A DNA stretch of 64,000 nt, taken from assembly GCF_027988105.1 (NCBI RefSeq), contig NZ_JAQJZJ010000002.1, forward strand, positions 248,001 through 312,000, written 5' to 3'. Position numbers and translations under genes: made by a program. This document shows positions 8,716 to 17,091 of the stretch, one piece after another. The DNA is from Pseudomonas aestuarii. GTDB taxonomy: Bacteria; Pseudomonadota; Gammaproteobacteria; Pseudomonadales; Pseudomonadaceae. Position 1 is the first letter of the stretch; each line of letters begins with the position of its first letter. The notes under the pieces were generated by a model. That model saw only the letters and a program-made list of their open reading frames with translations. It was not told the origin of the DNA and made no database searches.

Positions 8716-9144
8716 ATGCGCAAGACTCTCACCGCCCTGTTACTCACACTGACCCTGCCGACGCTTGCCATGGCCATGCCCGACGGTGGTCCGCACCATG
8801 GCGACGGTTACGGCCACGGCGGCGGGCATGGCTCGCGGATGTTCAAAGACCTCGACCTGAGCCAGGAGCAACACCGCGAAATCCGCAAACTGATGGGCGA
8901 GCAGATGAAAAGCCGCCACGAGATTACCCAGCGCTATCTGGAAAAACTGCCGGCCGCCGAGCAAAAGGCCATGCAGGATGAACTGAAAGCCGCCAAGGAC
9001 AAGCAGCACAGCACCATTCGCGACCTGCTCAAACCCGAACAGCAGAAGGCCTTCGACGAGCACCAGAAGAAAATGCAGGAGCGCCGCGCCGAGCGTGCAG
9101 CCTTCAACGCCTGGAAAGCCGAGCAAGCCAACAAGACCGAATAA
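8716..9144 (+). CDS. Spy/CpxP-family periplasmic protein
   Basis: This 142-residue protein has a signal peptide (about 1-20, LAMA-M), a short His/Gly-rich stretch (about residues 22-40) and a mostly helical body with two LTxxQ-type motifs (LDLSQEQ and LLKPEQQ), the hallmark of Spy/CpxP. These proteins act as periplasmic chaperones and, for CpxP, inhibit the CpxA kinase. The His-rich N-terminal stretch could bind metal. The ribosome site AAGGAG is strong. Upstream GTAAA repeats suggest CpxR activation, giving feedback on the pathway. Confidence 0.88.
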   Translation: MRKTLTALLLTLTLPTLAMAMPDGGPHHGDGYGHGGGHGSRMFKDLDLSQEQHREIRKLMGEQMKSRHEITQRYLEKLPAAEQKAMQDELKAAKDKQHSTIRDLLKPEQQKAFDEHQKKMQERRAERAAFNAWKAEQANKTE

Positions 9145-9189
9145 CGGCAACTGACTGGCGCCGGCCAGTCGTGCTTACCACCCAACGCC

Positions 9190-9222
9190 CACCCATCAAG
9201 CTCCGGCTTGGTGGGTTTTTTT
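9190..9222 (+). terminator. Rho-independent terminator after the Spy-like gene
   Basis: An 11-bp stem (ACCCATCAAGC / GCTTGGTGGGT, one G-T pair) with a TCCG loop is followed by seven T. It ends only 8 bases before the cpxA ribosome site. A second GC-rich hairpin without a T-run lies at 9153-9170. Confidence 0.88.
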
Positions 9223-9241
9223 CGCTACCAAGGAGTCCTCT

Positions 9242-10576
9242 GTGCGTTCATTATTCTGGCGCATCTTCGCCAGCTTCTGGCTGGCCCTTGCCCTGGTTGC
9301 CGGGCTTTCCATGCTGCTGGGACGAGCGCTGAATCAGGACGCCTGGATTCTCCGCCAGCACCCGGCCCTGGATGGCTTGGCCGAAACCTGGACCAGCCTT
9401 TATGAAGAGCACGGCAGCGCCGCTGCCCAGGCCTTTCTCGAGCAACGCAAGGAGGCCTCGCGCCTCAACGTGCAAGTGCTCGATGACAACGGCCAACCCT
9501 TGGTCCGCGGCACCTTCCCTCCGCGTGCCGCCGCCTTCGAGGCACGCCAGCAGAATGACAAACGCCTGCCCTGGCGCCGCCTGACTACCGACTACAGCAG
9601 CCCCCAGACCGGCGAAACCTACCTGTTCATCTACCGTATTCCGTACCGGGCACTGGCCGCCTGGCAACGCGACAGCCTGCTCTTACCGCTCAGCGCGCTG
9701 GCCATCGCCCTGGTGGTACTGACCCTGTTCAGCCTGCTGGTGACTCTGTCCATCACCCGCCCGCTGAATCGCCTGCGTGGCGCCGTACACGACCTCGGCC
9801 AGACCGCCTACCAGCAGAACAGCCTCGCCCGCCTGGCCAACAGACGCGACGAACTGGGTGTGCTGGCCCGCGACTTCAACCGCATGGGCGCGCGCCTGCA
9901 AGGGCTGATAGGCAGCCAGCGCCAGTTACTGCGTGATGTCTCCCACGAACTGCGCTCGCCACTGGCACGCCTGCGCATCGCACTGGCCCTGGCCGAGCGC
10001 GCCGACGCCGCCGAGCGGGACAAGCTCTGGCCGCGCCTGGCGCGCGAGTGCGACCGCTTGGAAGCCCTGATCAGCGAGATTCTAGCACTCGCCCGCCTCG
10101 ACGCCGATCCTGGCGCAGCCCAACCAATTGACCTTGCCGCGCTACTGCACAAGTTGCAGGAAGAGGCACAGCTCGACACCCCGCAACAGCGGGTGGAGAT
10201 CAAACTGACACCCGAAGTGAGCCTGCACGGCTGGCCGGACATGCTCGAACGGGCGCTGGACAACCTGCTGCGCAATGCCTTGCGCTTCAACCCGGTAGGC
10301 CAGGCGATCGAACTCAAGGTCGAGCGGCAGGCCGATGACCTGTGCCTCAGCGTACGCGACCACGGCCCTGGCGTTGCCGCCGAATACCTGACCAGACTGG
10401 GCGAGCCCTTCTTCCGAGCGCCCGGGCAAAGCACCCCCGGACATGGCCTCGGCCTGGCAATTGCCCGGCGCGCCGCCGAGCGCCACGGCGGCCGACTGGT
10501 ACTGAACAACCACCCAGAAGGTGGCTTCAGTGCCAGCCTGCTGCTGCCGCTTAAGCCGCAAACTGACAACAAGTAG
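9242..10576 (+). CDS. cpxA: Sensor histidine kinase CpxA-like
   Basis: This 444-residue inner-membrane kinase has TM1 (about 8-28), a periplasmic sensor of about 115 residues, TM2 (about 148-170), a HAMP domain, a dimerisation domain with phosphorylated His235 (DVSHELRSPLARLR), and an ATPase domain with N-box (about 335-348), DHGPG and GHGLGLAIARR glycine boxes. The start is GTG, six bases after AGGAG. The kinase pairs with CpxR encoded upstream. The terminator just before it suggests either readthrough or its own weak promoter, so cpxR and cpxA may not be expressed equally. Confidence 0.92.
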   Translation: MRSLFWRIFASFWLALALVAGLSMLLGRALNQDAWILRQHPALDGLAETWTSLYEEHGSAAAQAFLEQRKEASRLNVQVLDDNGQPLVRGTFPPRAAAFEARQQNDKRLPWRRLTTDYSSPQTGETYLFIYRIPYRALAAWQRDSLLLPLSALAIALVVLTLFSLLVTLSITRPLNRLRGAVHDLGQTAYQQNSLARLANRRDELGVLARDFNRMGARLQGLIGSQRQLLRDVSHELRSPLARLRIALALAERADAAERDKLWPRLARECDRLEALISEILALARLDADPGAAQPIDLAALLHKLQEEAQLDTPQQRVEIKLTPEVSLHGWPDMLERALDNLLRNALRFNPVGQAIELKVERQADDLCLSVRDHGPGVAAEYLTRLGEPFFRAPGQSTPGHGLGLAIARRAAERHGGRLVLNNHPEGGFSASLLLPLKPQTDNK

Positions 10577-10594
10577 GACGGCTACGTTCGGCGC

Positions 10595-10835
10595 GCAGGG
10601 CGGTTTGGGCGGCGATCCATTTGGAGCGTAGCGACAGCTCGCAAGATCGGTGCCGTCTGACCAATCTCCGGCGTACTGCCTGCGGCGAGTAGCGCCCTAC
10701 GGATCGCGTGGACTTCACCAGCCTCGGGGCGTTCCATGCGGCGCGTAGGGCGGCCTCGGAGCGCAGCGACAGCCCGCCAGGTGTGCCGCCCTGATCATCC
10801 GCGGCGTAATGCCTGCGGCATCTAGCTCCCGGCGA
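10595..10835. repeat. Dispersed intergenic repeat, two diverged tandem copies
   Basis: Two units share the pattern GTAGGGCGG...GGAGCG-AGCGACAGC...GCCTGCGGCG. The 36-bp segment at 10745-10780 recurs at 23710-23745 with one mismatch. The segment from 10675 (ACTGCCTGCGGCGAGT...CCCTACGGATCGC) recurs at 23776. It is noncoding, fills the cpxA-nitroreductase gap, and resembles REP-type elements. Confidence 0.8.
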
Positions 10836-10843
10836 ATCGCCCG

Positions 10844-11407
10844 CTAGACGCTCGGCCAAGCGCTGACAAAATCGGCGACAGGCAACGGCACGGGTTTGCG
10901 TAACTCGCGTTCGGCCGTTCCCAGATAGAGGAAGGCGATGATTTGTTCGTCACTGCCCAAGCCAAGCCCCGTCGCCACCTGCGCGTTATAGGCCAGCTCA
11001 CCGGTGCGCCAGACCGCGCCTATACCTTGGGCATGAGCGGCGAGCAAAATGGCATGGGTAGCACAACCTGCGGCAATCACCTGCTCCTGCGGCGGCACCT
11101 TGGCGTGGGCCTTTACCCGTGCGATCACCACCACCAGCAAAGGCGCCCGCAGCGGCATGGCACGCGCCTTGGCCAAGGCCTCCTCACTTATTTCACCCGC
11201 GCCGGCCGCCATGGCCTGGGCAAACAACTCGCCCAGATGCTCGCGCGCCGCGCCCTCGATCGTAAGAAAGCGCCACGGCCGTAACTGCCCGTGATCCGGT
11301 GCACGCAATGCAGCGCGAAACAGCAGTTCGCGCTGTGCGGCATCCGGTGCAGGCTCGCACAACCGCGGCACTGAAACACGATTAAGCAGAGCATCGAGAG
11401 CATCCAT
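10844..11407 (-). CDS. Nitroreductase-family protein (YdjA-like)
   Basis: This 187-residue protein is the size of the short YdjA subfamily of FMN-dependent nitroreductases. Motifs are RAALRAPDHGQLRPWRF near residues 31-47 (FMN phosphate and ring contacts), AAGCATHAILLAAHAQGIGAVWRTG, and a final FLYLGTA. Such enzymes reduce nitro-aromatics or other electrophiles with NAD(P)H; the natural substrate is unknown. AAGAGGTGG lies before the ATG. It is convergent with cpxA across a repeat block. Confidence 0.9.
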   Translation of the reverse strand: MDALDALLNRVSVPRLCEPAPDAAQRELLFRAALRAPDHGQLRPWRFLTIEGAAREHLGELFAQAMAAGAGEISEEALAKARAMPLRAPLLVVVIARVKAHAKVPPQEQVIAAGCATHAILLAAHAQGIGAVWRTGELAYNAQVATGLGLGSDEQIIAFLYLGTAERELRKPVPLPVADFVSAWPSV

Positions 11408-11773
11408 CGGCCACCTCTTGAACAGAAATAAGCGGGAATTCTAGAGCGTGGCACCGACTGACGGGGAAAAATCCGTTGCTCGCGGGCAAACCGACTGCAG
11501 AAATTAACGGCACGGGTTAGCGCAAAGCGCAGGCTCTAGTGTCTCGACAACGTTGAACTGTCGGTTAGTCGCGGCCTTATCCATGTACCGCGATCCCCTG
11601 CAGGGCGGGTTAGGCGCGTGGCAGTCGGTCAACGTTTGTCAGCGAAACCAGGCGCGCCATAACCTGCCATGGCGCCATGGTCTGTCGACGATTTACCGTG
11701 GTTTGGCGGGTTACGCGGCGCTTCGAATCCGTACCCGCTCTCAGGCAAGCTGGCCCCGCGCCGCTAACCCGCC
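11408..11773. other. Intergenic region with long inverted repeat
   Basis: No gene is seen between the nitroreductase and the YkgJ gene. The stretch holds a dispersed palindromic repeat from about 11602 to 11775: arms AGGGCGGGTTAGGCGCG and CGCGCCGCTAACCCGCCCT, separated by about 140 bp that itself contains another GGCGGGTTACGCGGCGC unit. The right arm overlaps the end of the YkgJ gene. Confidence 0.75.
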
Positions 11774-12145
11774 CTAGGCAACCCGTTCCGGCGCCACACT
11801 CGGCTGCAGGGTCGGCGTCAATGGCGGCAGGCCGTGGGCGCGCCGGGCATCATCACAGCGCGGTTCGTGCTCGCCATTGGCCCAGGATGCCTCGAATTCG
11901 CGGCATGGACTGGCGCGCTGCTCATAGAGCGTACAGCGCACGCCCTGCCCCACCTCACCGAGCAAGGCGACACAGCGGGCAGGCTTGTACTCGGTGCCGC
12001 GCATGGCGACCCGATGCGGAGTGATCAGCACCACCTGGTCATCCGGCACAGTACCGCCGGCCGACTGGCACTCACCCCAGAAGAAAGACACACGAAAATG
12101 CGCGCAGCAGGCGCCACACGTAAGACAAGGATTAGCGTTCGACAT
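11774..12145 (-). CDS. YkgJ-family cysteine-cluster protein
   Basis: This 123-residue protein has the UPF0153/YkgJ zinc- or iron-cluster pattern: NPCLTCGACCAHF at the N-terminus, then GTEYKPARCVAL, and CTLYEQRASPCREFEASW. The conserved cysteines probably bind a metal; the function is unknown. I start at the ATG at 12145, since the 40 upstream residues of the longer frame are not family-like. The ribosome site there is weak. The gene end overlaps a dispersed repeat arm. Confidence 0.85.
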   Translation of the reverse strand: MSNANPCLTCGACCAHFRVSFFWGECQSAGGTVPDDQVVLITPHRVAMRGTEYKPARCVALLGEVGQGVRCTLYEQRASPCREFEASWANGEHEPRCDDARRAHGLPPLTPTLQPSVAPERVA

Positions 12146-12392
12146 GATTTTAGAGGGCTCAGAAACCGGCAAGGGCCGGCACCTGGCGGCTATTCTATGC
12201 CGAGCCATGCGCTTGTAAAGCGCCATATCGATGGCCCGGATGAAAAGCTGATCCGCGGACACCAAGGCAACTGATGGTAATACGGCATAAGCCGGCGCCC
12301 TGATTTATGCGCCGCATGTGTCACCTGGTTTACAGCCTCTGCGGCGCGAGTAGAATGGCGCCCTTTGCCGCCTTCAATCCGAGCCTCTTTTC

Positions 12393-13844
12393 ATGGCCTT
12401 GCCGACGCTGCGCATTATCGGTTTTATCCTCGGCATTTTTCTGATTACCCTGGCCGTCAGCATGACCATTCCCATGCTGACGCTACTGATCTTCGAGCGC
12501 ACCGATGATCTCGATGCCTTTCTCTGGTCGAGCCTGATCACCCTTGTCAGCGGCCTCGCCCTGGTGCTGTCCGGGCGCCCGGCCAACGCCCAACTGCGCC
12601 CACGCGACATGTACATGCTGACCACTGCAAGCTGGCTGGTGGTGTGCATCTTCGCCGCCCTGCCGATGATGCAGATTCAGCACATCAGCTACACCGACGC
12701 CTTCTTCGAAACCATGTCAGGCATCACCACCACCGGCTCCACCGTACTGACCGGCCTCGACAGCGCCTCGCCAGGGCTGTTGATCTGGCGTTCGCTGTTG
12801 CAGTGGCTGGGCGGCATCGGCTTTATCGGCATGGCCGTGGCGATTTTGCCGCTGTTGCGCGTCGGTGGTATGCGTCTGTTCCAGAGCGAGTCATCGGACT
12901 GGGGCGAGAAGGTCATGCCACGTTCGCACATGGCGGCCAAGTTCATCATTGCCATCTTCGTCGGCATAACCCTGGCTGGCACCCTGGCGTACTGGCTGTC
13001 AGGCATGAGCTGGTTCGAGGCGGTCAACCATGCCATGACCTCGATTTCCACCGGTGGCTACTCCACCTCCGACAGTTCCATGGCCCACTTCGGCCCAGCC
13101 TCGCACTGGGTGGCGATCGTCTTGATGCTGCTCGGCGGTTTGCCCTTCACCCTGTTCGTCGCCACCATCCGCGGCAATCGCCGGGCCTTGTTCAGGGACC
13201 AGCAAGTGCGCGGTTTCATCTCGATGCTGGCCTTCATCTGCCTGTTCTTCAGCCTGTGGCTCTGGATGCACTCCGAGTACGCCTATTTCGACGCCCTGCG
13301 CATCGTCACCCTTAACGTGGTTTCGGTGGTCACCACCACCGGCTTTGCGCTCGGGGATTACAGCCTCTGGGGCGACTTCGCCGTGATGGTGTTCTTCTAC
13401 CTGACCTTCGTCGGCGGCTGCTCCGGCTCAACCTCGGGCGGCCTGAAGATCTTCCGCTTTCAGGTGGCCTATACCCTGCTACGCAGTGGCCTCAACCAAC
13501 TGGTCCACCCGCGCGCGGTGATCAAGCAGCGCTACAACGGTCACAACCTCGATGAGGATATCGTCCGCTCGATCCTCACCTTCTCGTTCTTCTTTACCAT
13601 CACCATCGGCATGATCGCCCTGGGATTGTCGCTGATTGGGCTGGACTGGGTAACCGCGCTGACGGCAGCGGCCACCGCCGTCTGTAATGTCGGCCCGGGA
13701 CTAGGCCCGATCATCGGCCCGGCGGGGAACTTCTCCAGCCTGCCGGATGCGGCCAAATGGCTGCTGACCCTCGGCATGCTGCTCGGACGCCTGGAGATTC
13801 TTACCGTACTGGTACTGGTCACCCGGGCGTTCTGGAGACACTAA
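12393..13844 (+). CDS. trkH: Trk-type potassium uptake channel subunit TrkH (copy 1)
   Basis: This 483-residue polytopic membrane protein has four pore loops carrying the K+ filter glycines: TTTGST (about residue 110), STGGYS (about 222), TTTGFA (about 315) and NVGPGL (about 433). TrkH works with the cytosolic NAD-binding TrkA, encoded elsewhere, to import K+. Full length is intact. A second, closely similar gene follows after 99 bases in the same direction. Confidence 0.95.
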   Translation: MALPTLRIIGFILGIFLITLAVSMTIPMLTLLIFERTDDLDAFLWSSLITLVSGLALVLSGRPANAQLRPRDMYMLTTASWLVVCIFAALPMMQIQHISYTDAFFETMSGITTTGSTVLTGLDSASPGLLIWRSLLQWLGGIGFIGMAVAILPLLRVGGMRLFQSESSDWGEKVMPRSHMAAKFIIAIFVGITLAGTLAYWLSGMSWFEAVNHAMTSISTGGYSTSDSSMAHFGPASHWVAIVLMLLGGLPFTLFVATIRGNRRALFRDQQVRGFISMLAFICLFFSLWLWMHSEYAYFDALRIVTLNVVSVVTTTGFALGDYSLWGDFAVMVFFYLTFVGGCSGSTSGGLKIFRFQVAYTLLRSGLNQLVHPRAVIKQRYNGHNLDEDIVRSILTFSFFFTITIGMIALGLSLIGLDWVTALTAAATAVCNVGPGLGPIIGPAGNFSSLPDAAKWLLTLGMLLGRLEILTVLVLVTRAFWRH

Positions 13845-13895
13845 ACGCCGGCAAGGTTGCCAGTGACTCGACGCTGCGCTGGCAGCTCCACCTGG

Positions 13896-13907
13896 AATGA
13901 CGTCATT
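13896..13907. promoter_or_regulatory. 12-bp palindrome upstream of trkH copy 2
   Basis: AATGACGTCATT is a perfect palindrome in the 99-bp gap between the trkH copies, followed by short GATTTGCCC tandem units. It may be an operator giving the second copy its own control; there is no direct evidence. Confidence 0.3.
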
Positions 13908-13943
13908 TGCCCGATTTGCCCGATTTGCTTGGAAGCTGACTAG

Positions 13944-15398
13944 ATGGCCTTGCCGACCCTACGCATCATTGCCTTCATCAACGGTATTTTCCTGATCACC
14001 CTGGCGGTGAGCATGGTGGTGCCGATGCTCACGCTGGTGATCTTTGAGCGCGCTCATGAGCTCAATGCCTATCTCTGGTCGAGCCTGATCACCTTCGTCG
14101 CCGGGCTGTCCATGGTTGCCCAGGGTCACCCGAAAGGCGTCGAATTGCGGCCTCGCGACATGTACATGCTCACGGTCTCGAGCTGGCTGCTGGTCTGCAT
14201 CTTCGCCTCGCTACCCTTCATGCTGGCCCAGCACATGAGCCTCGCCGACGCCTTCTTCGAGAGCATGTCCGGCATCACCGCCACCGGCGCCACCGTACTC
14301 AGCGGCCTGGACAGCATGTCGCCGGGCATCCTGATCTGGCGCTCGCTGCTGCACTGGCTTGGCGGTATCGGTTTCATCGCCATGGCCGTGGCGATCCTGC
14401 CGATGCTGCGCATCGGTGGCATGCGCCTGTTCCAGACCGAGTCGTCGGATCGCTCGGACAAGGTTATGCCGCGCTCGCACATGGTCGCCAAGTTCATGGT
14501 CGCAGCCTACGTGGGAATCAGCCTGCTGAGTTTTCTGGCGTTCTGGGCCGCCGGCATGGGCGTATTCGATGCCATTAACCACACCATGTCGGCGATCGCC
14601 ACCGGCGGCTTCTCCACCTCGGACAGCTCTATCGGCAAGTGGTCGCAACCGGCGGTGCACTGGGTGAGCGTAGTGGTGATGATTCTCGGCAGCCTGCCGT
14701 TCGTCCTCTACGTGTCGATGCTGCGGGGCAACTTCCTGGCGCTCTTGCGCGATCAGCAGGTACGCGGTTTCCTCGCCATCTTGCTGAGCACCTGGCTGGC
14801 ACTCGGCACCTGGTACAGCCTGACCACCGAACTGCATTGGCTGGAAGCGGTGCGCCACGTGGCAGTGAACACCACCTCGATCATGACCACCACCGGCTTC
14901 GCCCTGGGCGACTACACCCTGTGGGGTGGCTTCGCCGGCATGCTGTTTTTCTACCTGGGCTTTATCGGTGGCTGCTCCGGCTCGACCGCCGGCGGCCTGA
15001 AGATCTTCCGCTTTCAGGTCGCCTATATCCTGCTCAAGGCCAACCTGCTGCAACTGGTGCACCCGCGCGCGGTCATCAAGCAGCAGTACAACCAGCACCG
15101 CCTGGACGAGGACATCGTCCGTTCAATCCTGACTTTTTCGTTTTTCTTCACCATCACCATTGCCCTGTTGGCGCTGGCCCTATCACTCTGCGGCCTGGAC
15201 TGGATCACCGCGCTCAGCGGCGCCGCCAGTACCGTGTCCGGTGTCGGCCCGGGGATGGGCCCGGTCATCGGTCCAGCCGGTAACTTCTCGAGCCTGCCAG
15301 ACACGGCCAAGTGGCTGTTGACCGTCGGCATGCTGCTCGGGCGCCTGGAAATCCTGACCGTGCTGGTGCTGCTGATGCCGGCATTCTGGAGGCACTGA
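13944..15398 (+). CDS. trkH: Trk-type potassium uptake channel subunit TrkH (copy 2)
   Basis: This 484-residue paralogue of the preceding TrkH is almost collinear from MALPTLRII to the shared ending AFWRH. Its filter loops are TATGAT, ATGGFS, TTTGFA and GVGPGM, so loops 1, 2 and 4 differ from copy 1 while every key glycine is kept. GGAAG precedes the ATG. Both copies look functional, which suggests tandem duplication followed by divergence, perhaps for different K+ affinity or ion selectivity. Confidence 0.94.
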   Translation: MALPTLRIIAFINGIFLITLAVSMVVPMLTLVIFERAHELNAYLWSSLITFVAGLSMVAQGHPKGVELRPRDMYMLTVSSWLLVCIFASLPFMLAQHMSLADAFFESMSGITATGATVLSGLDSMSPGILIWRSLLHWLGGIGFIAMAVAILPMLRIGGMRLFQTESSDRSDKVMPRSHMVAKFMVAAYVGISLLSFLAFWAAGMGVFDAINHTMSAIATGGFSTSDSSIGKWSQPAVHWVSVVVMILGSLPFVLYVSMLRGNFLALLRDQQVRGFLAILLSTWLALGTWYSLTTELHWLEAVRHVAVNTTSIMTTTGFALGDYTLWGGFAGMLFFYLGFIGGCSGSTAGGLKIFRFQVAYILLKANLLQLVHPRAVIKQQYNQHRLDEDIVRSILTFSFFFTITIALLALALSLCGLDWITALSGAASTVSGVGPGMGPVIGPAGNFSSLPDTAKWLLTVGMLLGRLEILTVLVLLMPAFWRH

Positions 15399-15415
15399 GG
15401 TGGCCCCACGCCAAC

Positions 15416-16417
15416 CTACAGGCGCGCGCGATACTCGCCCGGGGTGATGTCGAACCAGCGACGGAATGCGCGGAAGAAATTGCTCGGATCGGCAAAGCCG
15501 AGCAGATAGGCCACTTCCAGCAGGGTCAGGTTGGGCTGAGCCAGGTACTGTTCGGCCAACTCGCGACGGGTGTCATCGAGCAGGCGCTGGAAACTCGTCC
15601 CCTCGTCCTGCAGGCGCCGCTGCAAGGTCCGTTGCGACACATGCAGCGCCTGCGCCACCGTCTCGCGCTTGGGTTCGCCCTGGGGTAACAGGCGGCACAG
15701 CACTTGCCTGGCCTGGTGACTCACGCGACTTTCCGAGAAGCGCGCCAGGTATTCGCCGGCAAACCTGTCGTGCAACTGGGCCAGCGACTCATTGGCCGTC
15801 GGCAAGGGCCGGTCCATGTCTGCCCGCTCGAACAGCAGCGCATAGTGCCCGGCGTTGAACTTCAGCGGCGCCTGAAACACCTGCTGAAAGGGCGCGAGGT
15901 CCGCCGGTGGCTCGCCTTGAAAAAGCACCTGCTGCGGACGAATCGGCTGACCGGTCAGCCAGCGGCAAAAGGCCAAGGCATAGGCCATCGAGGCCTCGGC
16001 GCTCTGCCGGGCCGGCGGCAGGCGGTCACCATGAATCGCCAGGATCAGTTCATAACCCTTGGCCGTGGGACGGAAACTGAGGTCGGCGCCCTCGGCGATG
16101 ATCCGCTGATAACGCACCAGACGCGCCAGCCCCTCGGTCAAGGTGCGACTGGACATCAAGGCGTAACCGACCACATGGAATGAAGCTGGGCGCACCACCT
16201 TGGCCATGTTCAGGCCAATCGCCGGATTACCCGACAGCTCCACCGCGCGCTGCCACAGCCGCGTCATGCCGTCCTGGGAAAAGCGTGCATCCGGATCCTC
16301 CAGCGCGGCGTAATCCAGCCCCAGCTGACGAAATATCGCGCGGCAGTCGACGCCGCCCATTTCCAGGGCCTGGACGATGCCCAGGGCCCAATTCGACGAG
16401 GTGGTGCGTTCGCTCAT
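15416..16417 (-). CDS. AraC-family regulator with arabinose-binding-like N-terminal domain
   Basis: This 333-residue protein has an N-terminal domain of the PF12625 (OruR/ArgR-like) type (about 15-205, with GNPAIGLNMAKVVRPASFHVVGYALMS) and a C-terminal double helix-turn-helix (about 235-332) ending FRAFRRWFDITPGEYR. The ATG at 16417 is preferred since the upstream 32 residues are not family-like. The ribosome site is weak. It is divergent from the DUF962 gene and sits beside cyaB as in other Pseudomonas. The ligand is unknown. Confidence 0.88.
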   Translation of the reverse strand: MSERTTSSNWALGIVQALEMGGVDCRAIFRQLGLDYAALEDPDARFSQDGMTRLWQRAVELSGNPAIGLNMAKVVRPASFHVVGYALMSSRTLTEGLARLVRYQRIIAEGADLSFRPTAKGYELILAIHGDRLPPARQSAEASMAYALAFCRWLTGQPIRPQQVLFQGEPPADLAPFQQVFQAPLKFNAGHYALLFERADMDRPLPTANESLAQLHDRFAGEYLARFSESRVSHQARQVLCRLLPQGEPKRETVAQALHVSQRTLQRRLQDEGTSFQRLLDDTRRELAEQYLAQPNLTLLEVAYLLGFADPSNFFRAFRRWFDITPGEYRARL

Positions 16418-16581
16418 GACGTTATTCTTGTTTGAGTCATCTGAAAGTCGCTCCTGGCGGCCTGGCAGGATACTAAACTGGCACTTAATGTCACTGGCCC
16501 AACAGGACAGCAAGCCTAGACTGCCAAGACTCAGCCGCCACTGCCCGCCAGTGCGGCCAGATCACGACCAGGAGGCACACC

Positions 16582-16899
16582 ATGGCTACGCAAACCAGCG
16601 ATCGCTACACCAGCTTCGCCGAGTTCTACCCCTATTACCTGCAAGAACACAGCAATCCGATCTGCCGCCGCCTGCATTATGCCGGCAGCCTGCTGGTGCT
16701 GGGCATTCTCGCCTACGCCCTGGGCACGCAACAGTGGCTGTGGCTGCTGACCATACCCCTCGCTGGCTATGGCTTTGCCTGGGTGGGTCACTTTGTCTTC
16801 GAAAAGAACCGCCCCGCCACCTTTCAATACCCGCTGTACAGCTTCATGGGCGACTGGGTCATGCTCAAGGATGCCTTTACCGGACGCATTAAATTCTGA
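16582..16899 (+). CDS. DUF962 / Mpo1-like membrane protein
   Basis: A 105-residue protein has the family signatures EFYPYYLQEHSNPICRRLHYAGS at the N-terminus and GHFVFEKNRPATF (about 70-82), and two hydrophobic segments (about 33-50 and 52-70). Yeast Mpo1 is an iron-dependent dioxygenase for 2-hydroxy fatty acids, and the conserved His residues (N-terminal HSN and LHY, later GHF) fit metal binding. The bacterial role is not established. AGGAGG lies before the ATG. Confidence 0.88.
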   Translation: MATQTSDRYTSFAEFYPYYLQEHSNPICRRLHYAGSLLVLGILAYALGTQQWLWLLTIPLAGYGFAWVGHFVFEKNRPATFQYPLYSFMGDWVMLKDAFTGRIKF

Positions 16900-17091
16900 T
16901 TCACCAGCTTTCTGCCCGCGTCGAAACCGTCCACTGGCCGACATCTTTTCACCGTTGAGCACTGGTGCTTGGCTCGCGCAACCTCGCTTGGTTATGATCC
17001 CCGCTCTGTCGCAATCCTGGTTCAGCGCTAGCCGCGCTACTTAGACGTCCAGCAGAGGCGTCGGATAATCAGCAGGGATCGTTTCCACAGC

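Noticed and set aside
13906..13930. GATTTGCCC tandem units between the trkH copies
   Set aside because: Only about two and a half short units; not enough for a functional repeat array.
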